From assembly GCF_007993935.1 (NCBI RefSeq), contig NZ_VITY01000017.1, forward strand, positions 124,001 to 188,000: DNA of 64,000 nucleotides, read 5' to 3'. The translations under genes were made by a program, and so were the position numbers. The stretch's first letter is position 1. Each line of letters opens with the position of its first letter. Origin of the DNA: Bradyrhizobium macuxiense. Lineage in GTDB: Bacteria; Pseudomonadota; Alphaproteobacteria; Rhizobiales; Xanthobacteraceae. Below the pieces are notes generated by a model that searched no databases, was not told the DNA's origin, and worked only from the letters and a program-made list of their open reading frames with translations. Below, one piece after another: positions 33,846 to 41,989 of this stretch.

Positions 33846-35008
33846 GAACGATCTCCCGCAAACACGCGAACAAGCTTCGGTGCGATCTGATTGAGCGGCA
33901 GCACGGCGGCGCAGATCCCGGCATTGACCGCAGCACCGGGCATGCCCCACACCACGCTAGTGGCTTCGTCCTGGGCGATCACGCTGCCGCCGGCAGCGAC
34001 GATATCCTTGCCGCCGCGCATGCCGTCGGAGCCCATGCCGGTCAGGATCACCGACATGATGCTGCCCTGCCAGACGTCGATCGCGGAGGTGAACATCGGA
34101 TCCACCGCGGGCTTGCAGAAATTGACCGGCGGCCCGTCGTCGAGCGCGATGGTGGCGTCGACGCCGTGGCGGACGATGCGCATGTGGCGTCCGCCCGGCG
34201 CCAGATAGATCCGGCCCGGCTTGATGGTCTCACCGTCGATCCCCTCATGCGCCGGCCGCTTGCTGGCGCGCGCCAGATGCTCGGCGAGAATGGTGGTGAA
34301 GGTCGGCGGCATGTGCTGGGTGATCAACACCGGGACGCGATCGATCACCGGGCCGATCTCCGCAACCAGCGACATCAGCGCCTGCGGACCGCCGGTCGAC
34401 GAGCCGATCAGCAAGACCTTCGGCTGCAACAGGCCAAACGAACGGCGCGCGACCTGGGCCGGCGCCGTGGGCGCAGCGACGGGAGCCAGAGTCCGCGGTC
34501 TGTCGTGACCGGGCGCAAGCGGCGGGCTTGCCGTGGTGTGCACGGTGCCGCGCCGCGCCTTGGCGCCGAGATGACGGATCTTCTGGATCAGGTCGTGGCG
34601 GAAGGTTTCGGCGGCGGTGGCCTCGCGCGTGCTCTCCGGCTTCGGAATGTAGTCGGACGCACCGAGCGAGAGCGCCTTCAGGCTGATCTCCGCGTTGCGG
34701 CGGGTCAGCGTCGAGGCCATGATGACGACGAGATCGCGCTTCTTCACCAACAGCTGCGGCAGCGCCGAGATGCCGTCGAGGTCGGGCATCTCGATGTCGA
34801 GCACCGCGACGTCGGGATTGATGCGCTCGAGCTGATTGACGGCGTCGAGGCCGGTGCGCAGCGAGGCGACGACCTCCATGTCGGGCTCGGCGCCGATCCA
34901 GCGCGAGATCATCCCGCGGATCACCACGGAATCGTCGACCACCATCACCCGCACTTTGTCGGACCGGGTCGATGTCGGAACCGCAGTACTTGTCAACGCA
35001 ACACTCAT
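33842..35008 (-). CDS. cheB: Chemotaxis methylesterase/response regulator CheB
   Basis: CheB removes methyl groups from chemoreceptors when phosphorylated by CheA. The 388-residue protein has an N-terminal receiver domain (VRVMVVDDSVVIRGMISRWI, phosphoacceptor D71 in VAVLDIEMPD, Lys in YIPKPE). A Pro/Ala linker follows, then the C-terminal esterase with the catalytic Ser in LLIGSSTGGPQAL, the His in LITQHMPP and the Asp in TGMGSDGMRGG. It sits between cheY and cheR. Confidence 0.97.
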   Translation of the reverse strand: MSVALTSTAVPTSTRSDKVRVMVVDDSVVIRGMISRWIGAEPDMEVVASLRTGLDAVNQLERINPDVAVLDIEMPDLDGISALPQLLVKKRDLVVIMASTLTRRNAEISLKALSLGASDYIPKPESTREATAAETFRHDLIQKIRHLGAKARRGTVHTTASPPLAPGHDRPRTLAPVAAPTAPAQVARRSFGLLQPKVLLIGSSTGGPQALMSLVAEIGPVIDRVPVLITQHMPPTFTTILAEHLARASKRPAHEGIDGETIKPGRIYLAPGGRHMRIVRHGVDATIALDDGPPVNFCKPAVDPMFTSAIDVWQGSIMSVILTGMGSDGMRGGKDIVAAGGSVIAQDEATSVVWGMPGAAVNAGICAAVLPLNQIAPKLVRVFAGDRS

Positions 35009-35083
35009 GACTTCACCAGCGACGCAACACGACGCACAACAACCGTTGAGCCGAGGGCTTCTGCCGCCGGATCGAACGTAGAT

Positions 35084-35449
35084 CTAGATAAGCCCGACTT
35101 CCTGGAACTTCGCGGTGACGATGTCCCGGTCGAACGGCTTCATGATGTATTCGTTGGCACCGGCATGCAGCGCGCGAGCGATATGCGCGACGTCATTCTC
35201 GGTGGTGCAGAACACGACCTTGGGCTGATCGCCGCCGGGCATGCGGCGGAGATTGCCGAGAAACTCGTAGCCGTCCATGACAGGCATGTTCCAGTCGAGC
35301 AGCACGGCCTCGGGCATCGCGCGCTTGCAGGCCTCGAGCGCTTTCGCGCCGTCCTCAGCCTCGACGATAGTGAAATCGAGCCCTTCCAGGATACGGCGGG
35401 CGACCTTGCGAATGACGCTTGAGTCATCGACAACAAGACATGTTCTCAT
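35084..35449 (-). CDS. cheY: Chemotaxis response regulator CheY
   Basis: This single-domain receiver of 121 residues carries the signal from CheA to the flagellar motor or another output. It has the acidic pair in MRTCLVVDDSSVIRKVARRI, the phosphoacceptor D52 in VLLDWNMPVMDGYEFL, the switch Thr in VVFCTTENDV and Lys in EYIMKPF. It lies between cheW and cheB on the same strand, 75 bases before cheB. No CheZ phosphatase gene is present, as is normal for this class. Confidence 0.95.
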   Translation of the reverse strand: MRTCLVVDDSSVIRKVARRILEGLDFTIVEAEDGAKALEACKRAMPEAVLLDWNMPVMDGYEFLGNLRRMPGGDQPKVVFCTTENDVAHIARALHAGANEYIMKPFDRDIVTAKFQEVGLI

Positions 35450-35513
35450 CTGCGACCTCTACTTCCTCATCCCCGGTGGGATGTTTCAGTTTCTTCAATT
35501 GCAGCGGCCGGTC

Positions 35514-35981
35514 TCAGGCCGCTTTGGCATCGGGCACCAGTTCGAGCACGCGATCGACATCGAGGACGACCATGAGCTGGCCGTCGAGGCGGTGGACGCC
35601 GCCGGCGAGCTTGGCCATGCGGGGATCGAGGTTGACCGGATTGTCCTCGCGGCTGTCGTCAGGCAGCCGCAGCACCTCGCCGATCTGGTCGATCAACAGG
35701 CCATAGGATTCGCCGCGCTGGTCGACGCCGACCGCCATCGGCAGCTTGCCGTCGTCGGCCTTCGGCAGCCCGAGCCGGGCGCGCATGTCGACCACGGTGA
35801 CGATGCGGCCGCGCAGATTGAGCACGCCGGCGATCTCGCTGGAGGCCAGCGGCACCCGGGTCAGCCGCTCCGGCATGAACACGTCCTGCACCCGCGAGAT
35901 CGGCAGGCCGAACAGCTGTCCGCCGATCACGGCGGTGACGTATTCGGCCATCGCGCCTTCACTGCTCTCGGTCTTGGTCAT
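35514..35981 (-). CDS. cheW: Chemotaxis coupling protein CheW
   Basis: CheW couples chemoreceptors to the kinase CheA. The 155-residue protein has the typical SH3-like body: YVTAVIGGQLFGLPISRVQD, then RVPLASSEIAGVLNLRGRIV and RLDGQLMVVLDVDRVLEL. The ATG at 35981 (MTKTESSEGAMAEY) has GAAGGAAACAGGA upstream. A TTG at 35999 is less likely. It follows cheA by 14 bases. Confidence 0.95.
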   Translation of the reverse strand: MTKTESSEGAMAEYVTAVIGGQLFGLPISRVQDVFMPERLTRVPLASSEIAGVLNLRGRIVTVVDMRARLGLPKADDGKLPMAVGVDQRGESYGLLIDQIGEVLRLPDDSREDNPVNLDPRMAKLAGGVHRLDGQLMVVLDVDRVLELVPDAKAA

Positions 35982-35995
35982 CGATCCTGTTTCCT

Positions 35996-38707
35996 TCAAG
36001 CGGCGCGCCGCAGTTCGGCGGTCTGCTCTTTCAGCGCCGCGATCAGCCCGGGACGATCGAACTTGGCGACATAGTCATGGAAGCCGGCCTGCCGGCCGCG
36101 CTCGATCGCCGCCGGCGACACCATCGCCGACAGCGCGATGATCGGCAGCTGGTTGAGGTTGTGATCAGAGCGGATGTTCTCGGCGAACTCGAAGCCGTTC
36201 ATCTCCGGCATCTCGATGTCGGTCAGCACCACGTCGAAGCTTTGTCCCGAGCGCAGCGCGGCGAGCCCTTCCTGCGCGCCGCCCGCGGTCCGCACCTTGT
36301 AGCCGGCAGCCTTCAAGACCGGCGCCAGCATGTTGCGGAAGAACGCGCTGTCGTCGACCAAGAGCACCGACTGCGCCGAGGCCGACGGGCGCATCTCCTT
36401 GCGCGAGAACCAGTCGGCGAACGCCATCGGCAGGAAGTGGCCGACGTCGATCACCTCGGTGGCCTGGCCCTTGATCACGGCCGAACCCAGGATGCCGTCC
36501 TGGCTGCCCGCGACCTCGATGTTGAGCTTTTCCTCGACGATGTCGATGATCTCGTCGACCACGAGCCCCATCGAGCGGCCGTCGTCGGCGAACACCAGGA
36601 TCGGCTGCGAGCCCTGGGTCTGCACCTCGACGCCGGCCATCTGCACCAGCGGCATCAGCTGCTCGCGGTACTGCACCATGTAGCGGCCATTCGAGAGCTC
36701 GATCTTGTCGGTTGCGATCTCTTCCAGGCGGGTGACGAGGCCGAGCGGCACTGCCTTGGGCTGCGAGGAGCCGGCGCGGAACACCAAAAGCGAGGTCAGC
36801 TGCTCGCCGCTCGCGGCATGGCTGCTGGCATTGTCCTCGGCCATGTCATGGGCCGAGGAGCCGGAGGCGCCCAAGGCCTTGGCGATGCCGTTGGGGTCGA
36901 TGATCATGATCACGGCGCCATCGCCCAAAATGGTGTTGCCGGAGAACATGTCGATGTGCCGCAGCTTGGTGGACATCGGCTTGACCACGATCTCCTCGGT
37001 GTGGAACACGCCGTCGACCACGATGCCGAAAGTCTGGCTGCCGACTTGCGTCACCACGATGAAGCCGTTCTCGGCATCGGTGGTGGTGGCGCCGTCGTCG
37101 ATCTTCAAGAGCTTCTTGAGATGGATCAGCGGCAAGAGCTTGTTGCGCAGCCGCAGCACTGCGGTGTCCTTGATCCGCTCGATGCGGTGCTCGGAGTTGG
37201 CGCGGGCCCGCACCAGCTCGACCACCGAGAGCTGCGGGATGGCAAAGCGGTCGCCGCCGGCTTCCACGATCAGCGCGGAGACGATCGCCAAGGTCAGCGG
37301 GATCTTGATGGTGACACTGGCGCCCTCGCCGGCCACGCTCTTGATGTCGATGGTGCCGCCGATCTGGTCGATATTGGTGCGCACCACGTCCATGCCGACG
37401 CCGCGGCCGGACACCGAGGTCACTTGCGCGGCGGTCGAGAAGCCCGGCGCGAAGATGAACTTGTGGATCTGGGCCTCGGTCATCTTCTCCAGCTCAGCCT
37501 CGGTAACGAGACCGTTCTGGAGCGCCTTGGCCTTGATCCGCTCGGTGTTGAGCCCGCGGCCATTGTCGGCGATGCAGATGATGATGTGGCCGCCTTCGTG
37601 ATAGGCGCTTAGGCGAATGGTGCCCTGCTCCGGCTTGCCGGCGGCGAGGCGCTCCGCGGTGGTCTCGAGGCCATGATCGGCGGAGTTGCGCACCATGTGC
37701 GTCAGGGGATCCTTGATCAGGTCGAGCACCTGGCGGTCGAGCTCGGTGTCGGCGCCGTGCATCTCCAGCTCGATCTGCTTGCCGAGTTCGCCGGAGAGGT
37801 CGCGGACGATGCGCGGCAGCTTCTGCCAGGCATTGCCGATCGGCTGCATCCGCGTCTTCATGACGCCTTCCTGCAGCTCGGCGGTGACGTTGGAGAGCCG
37901 CTGCAGCGGCACCTTGAACTCGGTGTCCTCGTTGCGCCTTGAAATCTCGAGCAGCTGGTTGCGGGTCAGCACCAGCTCGGAGACCATGGTCATCAGGTGT
38001 TCGAGGGTGTCGACGTTGACGCGGATCGACTGGTTGGCGATCTTGTCGCCTTCCTGGACATCCTCGGCGGCGGCCTTGCGGGTCGGCTTCTTCGCGGCTT
38101 CGGCCGGCTCGACGGGCGCAGCAGCAGCGGCGGCCTTCGCGACCGGCGCGGGCGCCGCCACTTCGGTCTCGGTCTCGCGGAAGGCGCGCTCGAGCTCGTC
38201 GAGCGAGACCTCGCCGGGACGTAAGGGGCGCTCCAGCGTCTGCACCACCAGCGTGCCTTCGGTCATGTCAGCCTGCACGGACGGCGCTTCGACGACCGGC
38301 ACATCTTCTTCAGCAGCCGCCATTGCGGCCATGCCGCGCTCGACCATCGCTTCGAGCTGATCGATCAGGTCGCGGTCGTTGCCTTCGGGCTCGGCCTCGG
38401 TCGCCTCCAGCCCGCCCAGGATCTCCTTGATGCGGTCGATCGAGGACAGGATCAGCGTCACGGCTTCCGCCTTCACCGGCATGCCGTCGCGGAACTTGCC
38501 CATCAAGGTCTCGCCGGCATGCGCCAGCGCTTCCAGCCGCGGCAGGCCCAAGAACCCGCAGGTCCCCTTGATGGTGTGCACAAGGCGGAAAATGTTGTCC
38601 AGGATCTTCGCGTTGTTCGGATCCTGCTCGAACTGCACCAACTGGTTGTCGACCGTATCCAGGCTCTCGCTGCTCTCCGTCAGGAACTCGCGCAACAGAT
38701 CGTCCAT
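35996..38707 (-). CDS. cheA: Hybrid chemotaxis histidine kinase CheA with C-terminal receiver domain
   Basis: This 903-residue kinase begins with a phosphotransfer domain (H44 in FRLVHTIKGTCGFLGLPRLE). An Ala-rich linker without a clear P2 domain follows. The dimerisation and ATPase domains come next (N-box THMVRNSADHG, G1 CIADNGRGL, G2 VSGRGVGMDVV), then a CheW-like P5 domain, a second CheW-like region (LLVFRAGSSQPKAVPLGLVT, about residues 640-760) and a receiver domain (SVLLVDDSAFFRNMLAPVLK, Asp in VVLTDIEMPEMNGFEF). The fused receiver and doubled CheW-like part set it apart from enteric CheA. It is the first gene of cheA-cheW-cheY-cheB-cheR. Confidence 0.97.
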   Translation of the reverse strand: MDDLLREFLTESSESLDTVDNQLVQFEQDPNNAKILDNIFRLVHTIKGTCGFLGLPRLEALAHAGETLMGKFRDGMPVKAEAVTLILSSIDRIKEILGGLEATEAEPEGNDRDLIDQLEAMVERGMAAMAAAEEDVPVVEAPSVQADMTEGTLVVQTLERPLRPGEVSLDELERAFRETETEVAAPAPVAKAAAAAAPVEPAEAAKKPTRKAAAEDVQEGDKIANQSIRVNVDTLEHLMTMVSELVLTRNQLLEISRRNEDTEFKVPLQRLSNVTAELQEGVMKTRMQPIGNAWQKLPRIVRDLSGELGKQIELEMHGADTELDRQVLDLIKDPLTHMVRNSADHGLETTAERLAAGKPEQGTIRLSAYHEGGHIIICIADNGRGLNTERIKAKALQNGLVTEAELEKMTEAQIHKFIFAPGFSTAAQVTSVSGRGVGMDVVRTNIDQIGGTIDIKSVAGEGASVTIKIPLTLAIVSALIVEAGGDRFAIPQLSVVELVRARANSEHRIERIKDTAVLRLRNKLLPLIHLKKLLKIDDGATTTDAENGFIVVTQVGSQTFGIVVDGVFHTEEIVVKPMSTKLRHIDMFSGNTILGDGAVIMIIDPNGIAKALGASGSSAHDMAEDNASSHAASGEQLTSLLVFRAGSSQPKAVPLGLVTRLEEIATDKIELSNGRYMVQYREQLMPLVQMAGVEVQTQGSQPILVFADDGRSMGLVVDEIIDIVEEKLNIEVAGSQDGILGSAVIKGQATEVIDVGHFLPMAFADWFSRKEMRPSASAQSVLLVDDSAFFRNMLAPVLKAAGYKVRTAGGAQEGLAALRSGQSFDVVLTDIEMPEMNGFEFAENIRSDHNLNQLPIIALSAMVSPAAIERGRQAGFHDYVAKFDRPGLIAALKEQTAELRRAA

Positions 38708-38908
38708 GAAACCAACCTTCGAAAAACGCCGAAAACGCTGCGGCGCGCGACATCCACGCGCCTGACGGAACTTGGGTCAGCTTCTCCGCAAAGCGTTTAA
38801 GTTTGGTTGAGTAAATGGAAAAGAACGGGATCAACAAAGAGATAAGGCCGCGCGATTGAACGCACGGCCTGTCGTAACCTTTGATTAATGATGTTGCCGC
38901 GGCCGCGT

Positions 38909-39556
38909 TCAGGACGCTGCGATAATGACCTTGTCGCCGTCGAGCGTGAGCGTCACTTTCAAACCGCAGGCCTCAGCCAAGAGGCGCGTGTAGTGCGGCT
39001 GCACCGCATGTGCATCGACGGTGTTCGGCGAGCTTGCATTGAGCAGGTCGACGATGTTCTGCGGCACACGCGCATTGAGGCCCGCGGCCTGGATGCGGAA
39101 GCTCATGGCTTCGCCCTCGCCGACCGGATCGATGGTGAGCGTGCCGCCACGCGGGATGGTCTGCTGCGCGATGACCAGCATGTTGAGCAGCAGCTTGACG
39201 CGATTTTTGGGCAACAGCAGCCGCGGCAGATTCCAGGTCAGCGTCACCTTGCCGTCCTCGATGTGCCCCTTCGCCATGTTCTGGGCATCGCCGAGGTCGA
39301 TCTGCGCGCCGGAGGAACCGGCGGCGCCGAATGCCAGCCGGCAGAACTGCAGCCGCGCCGACGCGGTCTTGGCGCTCTTGCGGATCAGATCGAGCGCGAA
39401 GTCGCGATCTTCGGGCTTCGGGTTGTCGTCAAGGACCTCAAGCCCATTGACGATCGCGCCGACCGGACTGATGAGATCGTGACACACCCGCGAGCACAAC
39501 AGCGCCGCGAGCTCGAGTGCGTCGGGGGCGGGACCGGGAGACGAAGTGCCAGACAT
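38909..39556 (-). CDS. chpT: Histidine phosphotransferase ChpT
   Basis: ChpT passes phosphate from the hybrid kinase CckA to CtrA and CpdR. The 215-residue protein has the phosphorylated His at about residue 26 in LLCSRVCHDLISPVGAIVNG, the helix pair of a histidine-kinase dimerisation domain and a degenerate ATPase-like C-terminal half (LPRLLLPKNRVKLLLNMLVI) without ATP-binding motifs. The ATG at 39556 (MSGTSSPGPAPDALELAAL) is preferred over an upstream in-frame start at 39607. It precedes cheA on the same strand, 201 bases away. That gap has a weak hairpin (AGGCCG/CGGCCT) but no clear terminator. Confidence 0.93.
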   Translation of the reverse strand: MSGTSSPGPAPDALELAALLCSRVCHDLISPVGAIVNGLEVLDDNPKPEDRDFALDLIRKSAKTASARLQFCRLAFGAAGSSGAQIDLGDAQNMAKGHIEDGKVTLTWNLPRLLLPKNRVKLLLNMLVIAQQTIPRGGTLTIDPVGEGEAMSFRIQAAGLNARVPQNIVDLLNASSPNTVDAHAVQPHYTRLLAEACGLKVTLTLDGDKVIIAAS

Positions 39557-39707
39557 CAATTGTTTCCTGGAAAGCCGCACGCCGACCGAGGAGTGCGAAT
39601 CACGCATGCCTGTCGGCTTGATACACCGGGCAGACGGATGCTGCCAGCTTGCGGCGGGGCTGGCATCATGATCTCAGGGGAAGACGAACAGGATATGAGA
39701 GCCGCCC

Positions 39708-40532
39708 ATGAATAAGGCACAATCGCCCACCGTCGACTGCGACAAGGCCGCCACGCTGCTCGAATCACTGACCGAGCTCGTGATCCGCGCCGGCGAGGCG
39801 ATTCTTGCGGTCAACCGTTCCGCCATGAATGTGACCGGCAAGAGCGACGGCTCGCCGGTCACCGAGGCCGATCTCGCCGCCGACCATATCATCGTCGAAG
39901 GGCTGACGCGGCTGGCGCCGCATGTATCGCTGCTGTCGGAGGAGCGCGTCCACCTGGCAACGCCGCCCTACAAGGACAGTTTCTTCCTGATCGATCCGCT
40001 CGACGGCACCAAGGAGTTCGTCGCCGGCCGCAACGAGTTCACCGTCAATGTGGCGTTGGTCACGCACGGCGTGCCGCTGCTCGGCATCGTCGGTGCGCCG
40101 GCGCTCGGATTGATCTGGCGCGGCATCGTCGGCAAGGGCGCGGAACGATTGACGTTGCAGGGCGGCACGGCTTCGCAGGCGGTGGCGATCAGGACCCGTC
40201 CCTGCCCGCCACGCGGCGCGCCCTGGACCGTTGCGGTGAGCCGTTCACATGGCGATGCGCGCACCGAAGCCTTCATCGACGAACGCAGTGGCGCGGTCCG
40301 CGCCGTGCTGGGCTCGGCCGTCAAGTTCGGCCGCGTCGCCGAGGGTGCGGTCGATATCTATCCCCGCCTCTCGCCCACGTCCGAATGGGACGTGGCGGCC
40401 GGTCACGCGGTGGTCGTTGCGGCCGGCGGCAAGGTGACCGATTCGCACGGGCACCCCCTGCATTTCGGGCTCGGCCGCGAGGATTTTCTGGTACCGGAAT
40501 TCATTGCCTGGGGCGACCCCGCCGCAGCCTGA
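39708..40532 (+). CDS. cysQ: 3'(2'),5'-bisphosphate nucleotidase CysQ
   Basis: This magnesium-dependent phosphatase removes the 3' phosphate from adenosine 3',5'-bisphosphate (PAP), a by-product of sulfate assimilation. The 274-residue inositol-monophosphatase-fold protein has the motifs KSDGSPVTEADLAADHIIVE, LSEE and FLIDPLDGTKEFVAGRNEFT (metal-binding Asp residues in DPLDGT) and the C-terminal SPTSEWDVAAGHAVVVAAGG. It is divergent from chpT. Its stop is followed directly by a palindromic repeat. Confidence 0.94.
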   Translation: MNKAQSPTVDCDKAATLLESLTELVIRAGEAILAVNRSAMNVTGKSDGSPVTEADLAADHIIVEGLTRLAPHVSLLSEERVHLATPPYKDSFFLIDPLDGTKEFVAGRNEFTVNVALVTHGVPLLGIVGAPALGLIWRGIVGKGAERLTLQGGTASQAVAIRTRPCPPRGAPWTVAVSRSHGDARTEAFIDERSGAVRAVLGSAVKFGRVAEGAVDIYPRLSPTSEWDVAAGHAVVVAAGGKVTDSHGHPLHFGLGREDFLVPEFIAWGDPAAA

Positions 40533-40607
40533 AGCATGATCCGGAAAAGTGCGAAGCGGTTTTCCCTCGCGACAAACGCGGAACGCGTTTGCGCGGAGAT
40601 CATGCTC
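40533..40607. repeat. Palindromic repeat, copy 3 (long form)
   Basis: AGCATGATCCGGAAAAGTGC begins at the first base after the cysQ stop and the element ends GATCATGCT at 40606. The inner hairpin (CGACAAACGCG and CGCGTTTGCGC) is shared with copy 2. Confidence 0.85.
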
Positions 40608-40622
40608 AAAACAAAGAGCTGA

Positions 40623-41129
40623 CTACTGCGCGAGATCTTCTTCCAGCTCCGGCCAACGCGCCGCGGCTTCCTTGAGGAAGCGCGCGGGATCGGCGGCGAA
40701 GGCATCGCGGCTGCGTTCCCGGTTGAACAGATAGAGCCTGTTCCCAACGACCGCCCAGAATCGCGGATTGCCGGCGCAGGTCACGCCCCGCACCAGATCG
40801 GTCGGATCGTAGCCGCCGAACTGCGGACCATAGATTTCAGGATGCGCCACGAACGAAGCGCGGTTGCCTTCGTTGCGGAAGCGCCAGACCGCACCGCTTT
40901 CGGCGGCCTCGAATTCCGGCCGCCCTTGGGTGGCGGCGGCGTCGGTGAAATAGGCGACCGGATCGAATCCCTCGATCGCAAGGCCGGAGTAGCGGTTCGT
41001 CACCACGCGCTCGGTCGTGGTGGCCTGAACCGGCAAAGCAGGGCAGATGGCCGCCAAAATGCCCGCCAACAGGCCGAAAAACGCCATGCCCCGGCGTGAT
41101 CCATATCTTTCCTGCCGTTGTGCCGTCAT
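40623..41129 (-). CDS. Exported YHS domain protein
   Basis: This 168-residue protein has a membrane or signal segment near its start (GMAFFGLLAGILAAICPALP) and then the YHS family core GLAIEGFDPVAYFTDAAATQ, with WRFRNEGNRASFVAHPEIYG after it. The conserved Cys of many YHS proteins appears in GVTCAGNPRFW. Such proteins are thought to bind metal, but a role is not established. It reads toward cysQ, tail to tail with copy 3 of the palindromic repeat between them. Confidence 0.88.
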   Translation of the reverse strand: MTAQRQERYGSRRGMAFFGLLAGILAAICPALPVQATTTERVVTNRYSGLAIEGFDPVAYFTDAAATQGRPEFEAAESGAVWRFRNEGNRASFVAHPEIYGPQFGGYDPTDLVRGVTCAGNPRFWAVVGNRLYLFNRERSRDAFAADPARFLKEAAARWPELEEDLAQ

Positions 41130-41240
41130 AGTTGATACCGATAACATCCGAGTCGAGGGGACACCGGGCGCAACCTAGAGCCGTGCCTGTTGGCATCAGG
41201 TTAAAGGGCAACGCCCGGATTTCGATAGCAGGGGTTCTTA

Positions 41241-41846
41241 ATGACTTTCGCATCACGCCTTGCCGCGGTCGCGTTTGCCGCGCTGATGTGCTGGAGCGCA
41301 GGGGCGTCCGCGCAGCAGCCCCCACCACCGCAATATCCGCCGCCGCAGCGTGAACCGACCCCGTATACTTACGGGCCCGACGAACTGGTCGGCGCCGGCC
41401 ACAAGTTCTTCGGCAACGTCTCGCGCGGGCTCGCCTCCGTGATCGAGCGCGCGGTCAGCCAATGGGGTCTGCCCAACGGTTATGTGCTCGGCGAGGAAGG
41501 CTCCGGCGCGTTCGTGGCCGGATTGCGCTATGGCGAAGGCACGCTCTACACCAAGAACGCTGGCGACCTCCGGGTCTACTGGCAGGGTCCTTCGGTCGGC
41601 TTCGACTGGGGCGGCGACGGCGCCCGCACCATGACGCTGGTCTACAACCTGCCTTCGACGCAGGCGATCTACCAGCGCTTCGTCGGCATCGACGGCTCCG
41701 CCTATATCGTCGGCGGCTTCGGCATGACGGCACTGACCGCCAACAACATCGTGCTGGTCCCGATTCGCTCCGGCATCGGCCTCAGGCTCGGCGCCAGCGT
41801 CGGCTATCTCAAATACACCCCACGCGCGACCTGGAACCCGTTCTAG
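41241..41846 (+). CDS. eipA: DUF1134 envelope protein EipA
   Basis: This 201-residue periplasmic protein starts with a signal peptide (MTFASRLAAVAFAALMCWSA, then GASAQQ) and a Pro/Gln-rich stretch. The DUF1134 core follows: FFGNVSRGLASVIERAVSQW, then YVLGEEGSGAFVAGLRYGEG and GPSVGFDWGGDGARTMTLVY. EipA-type proteins of Brucella and Caulobacter are needed for envelope integrity, and the fold is a small beta barrel. The match in length and core motifs is good. It stands alone between a divergent YHS gene and a coiled-coil protein gene. Confidence 0.88.
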   Translation: MTFASRLAAVAFAALMCWSAGASAQQPPPPQYPPPQREPTPYTYGPDELVGAGHKFFGNVSRGLASVIERAVSQWGLPNGYVLGEEGSGAFVAGLRYGEGTLYTKNAGDLRVYWQGPSVGFDWGGDGARTMTLVYNLPSTQAIYQRFVGIDGSAYIVGGFGMTALTANNIVLVPIRSGIGLRLGASVGYLKYTPRATWNPF

Positions 41847-41989
41847 GTCGCAAGCCCCCGGTTGGGTGATGCGCCAAGCGCGCCGGCACCGTTAGCGATT
41901 CACCTTAACGTGGCAAACGGGCTGGCCTTCGGCTGGCCCGCCGTGGCATTGTGATTAACAAATTCCTTCTTTCTTTGGAGTGACCCTTC

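Noticed and set aside
36077..37612. Plus-strand open frame of 511 codons
   Set aside because: It is the antisense of cheA; the composition is typical of a shadow frame.
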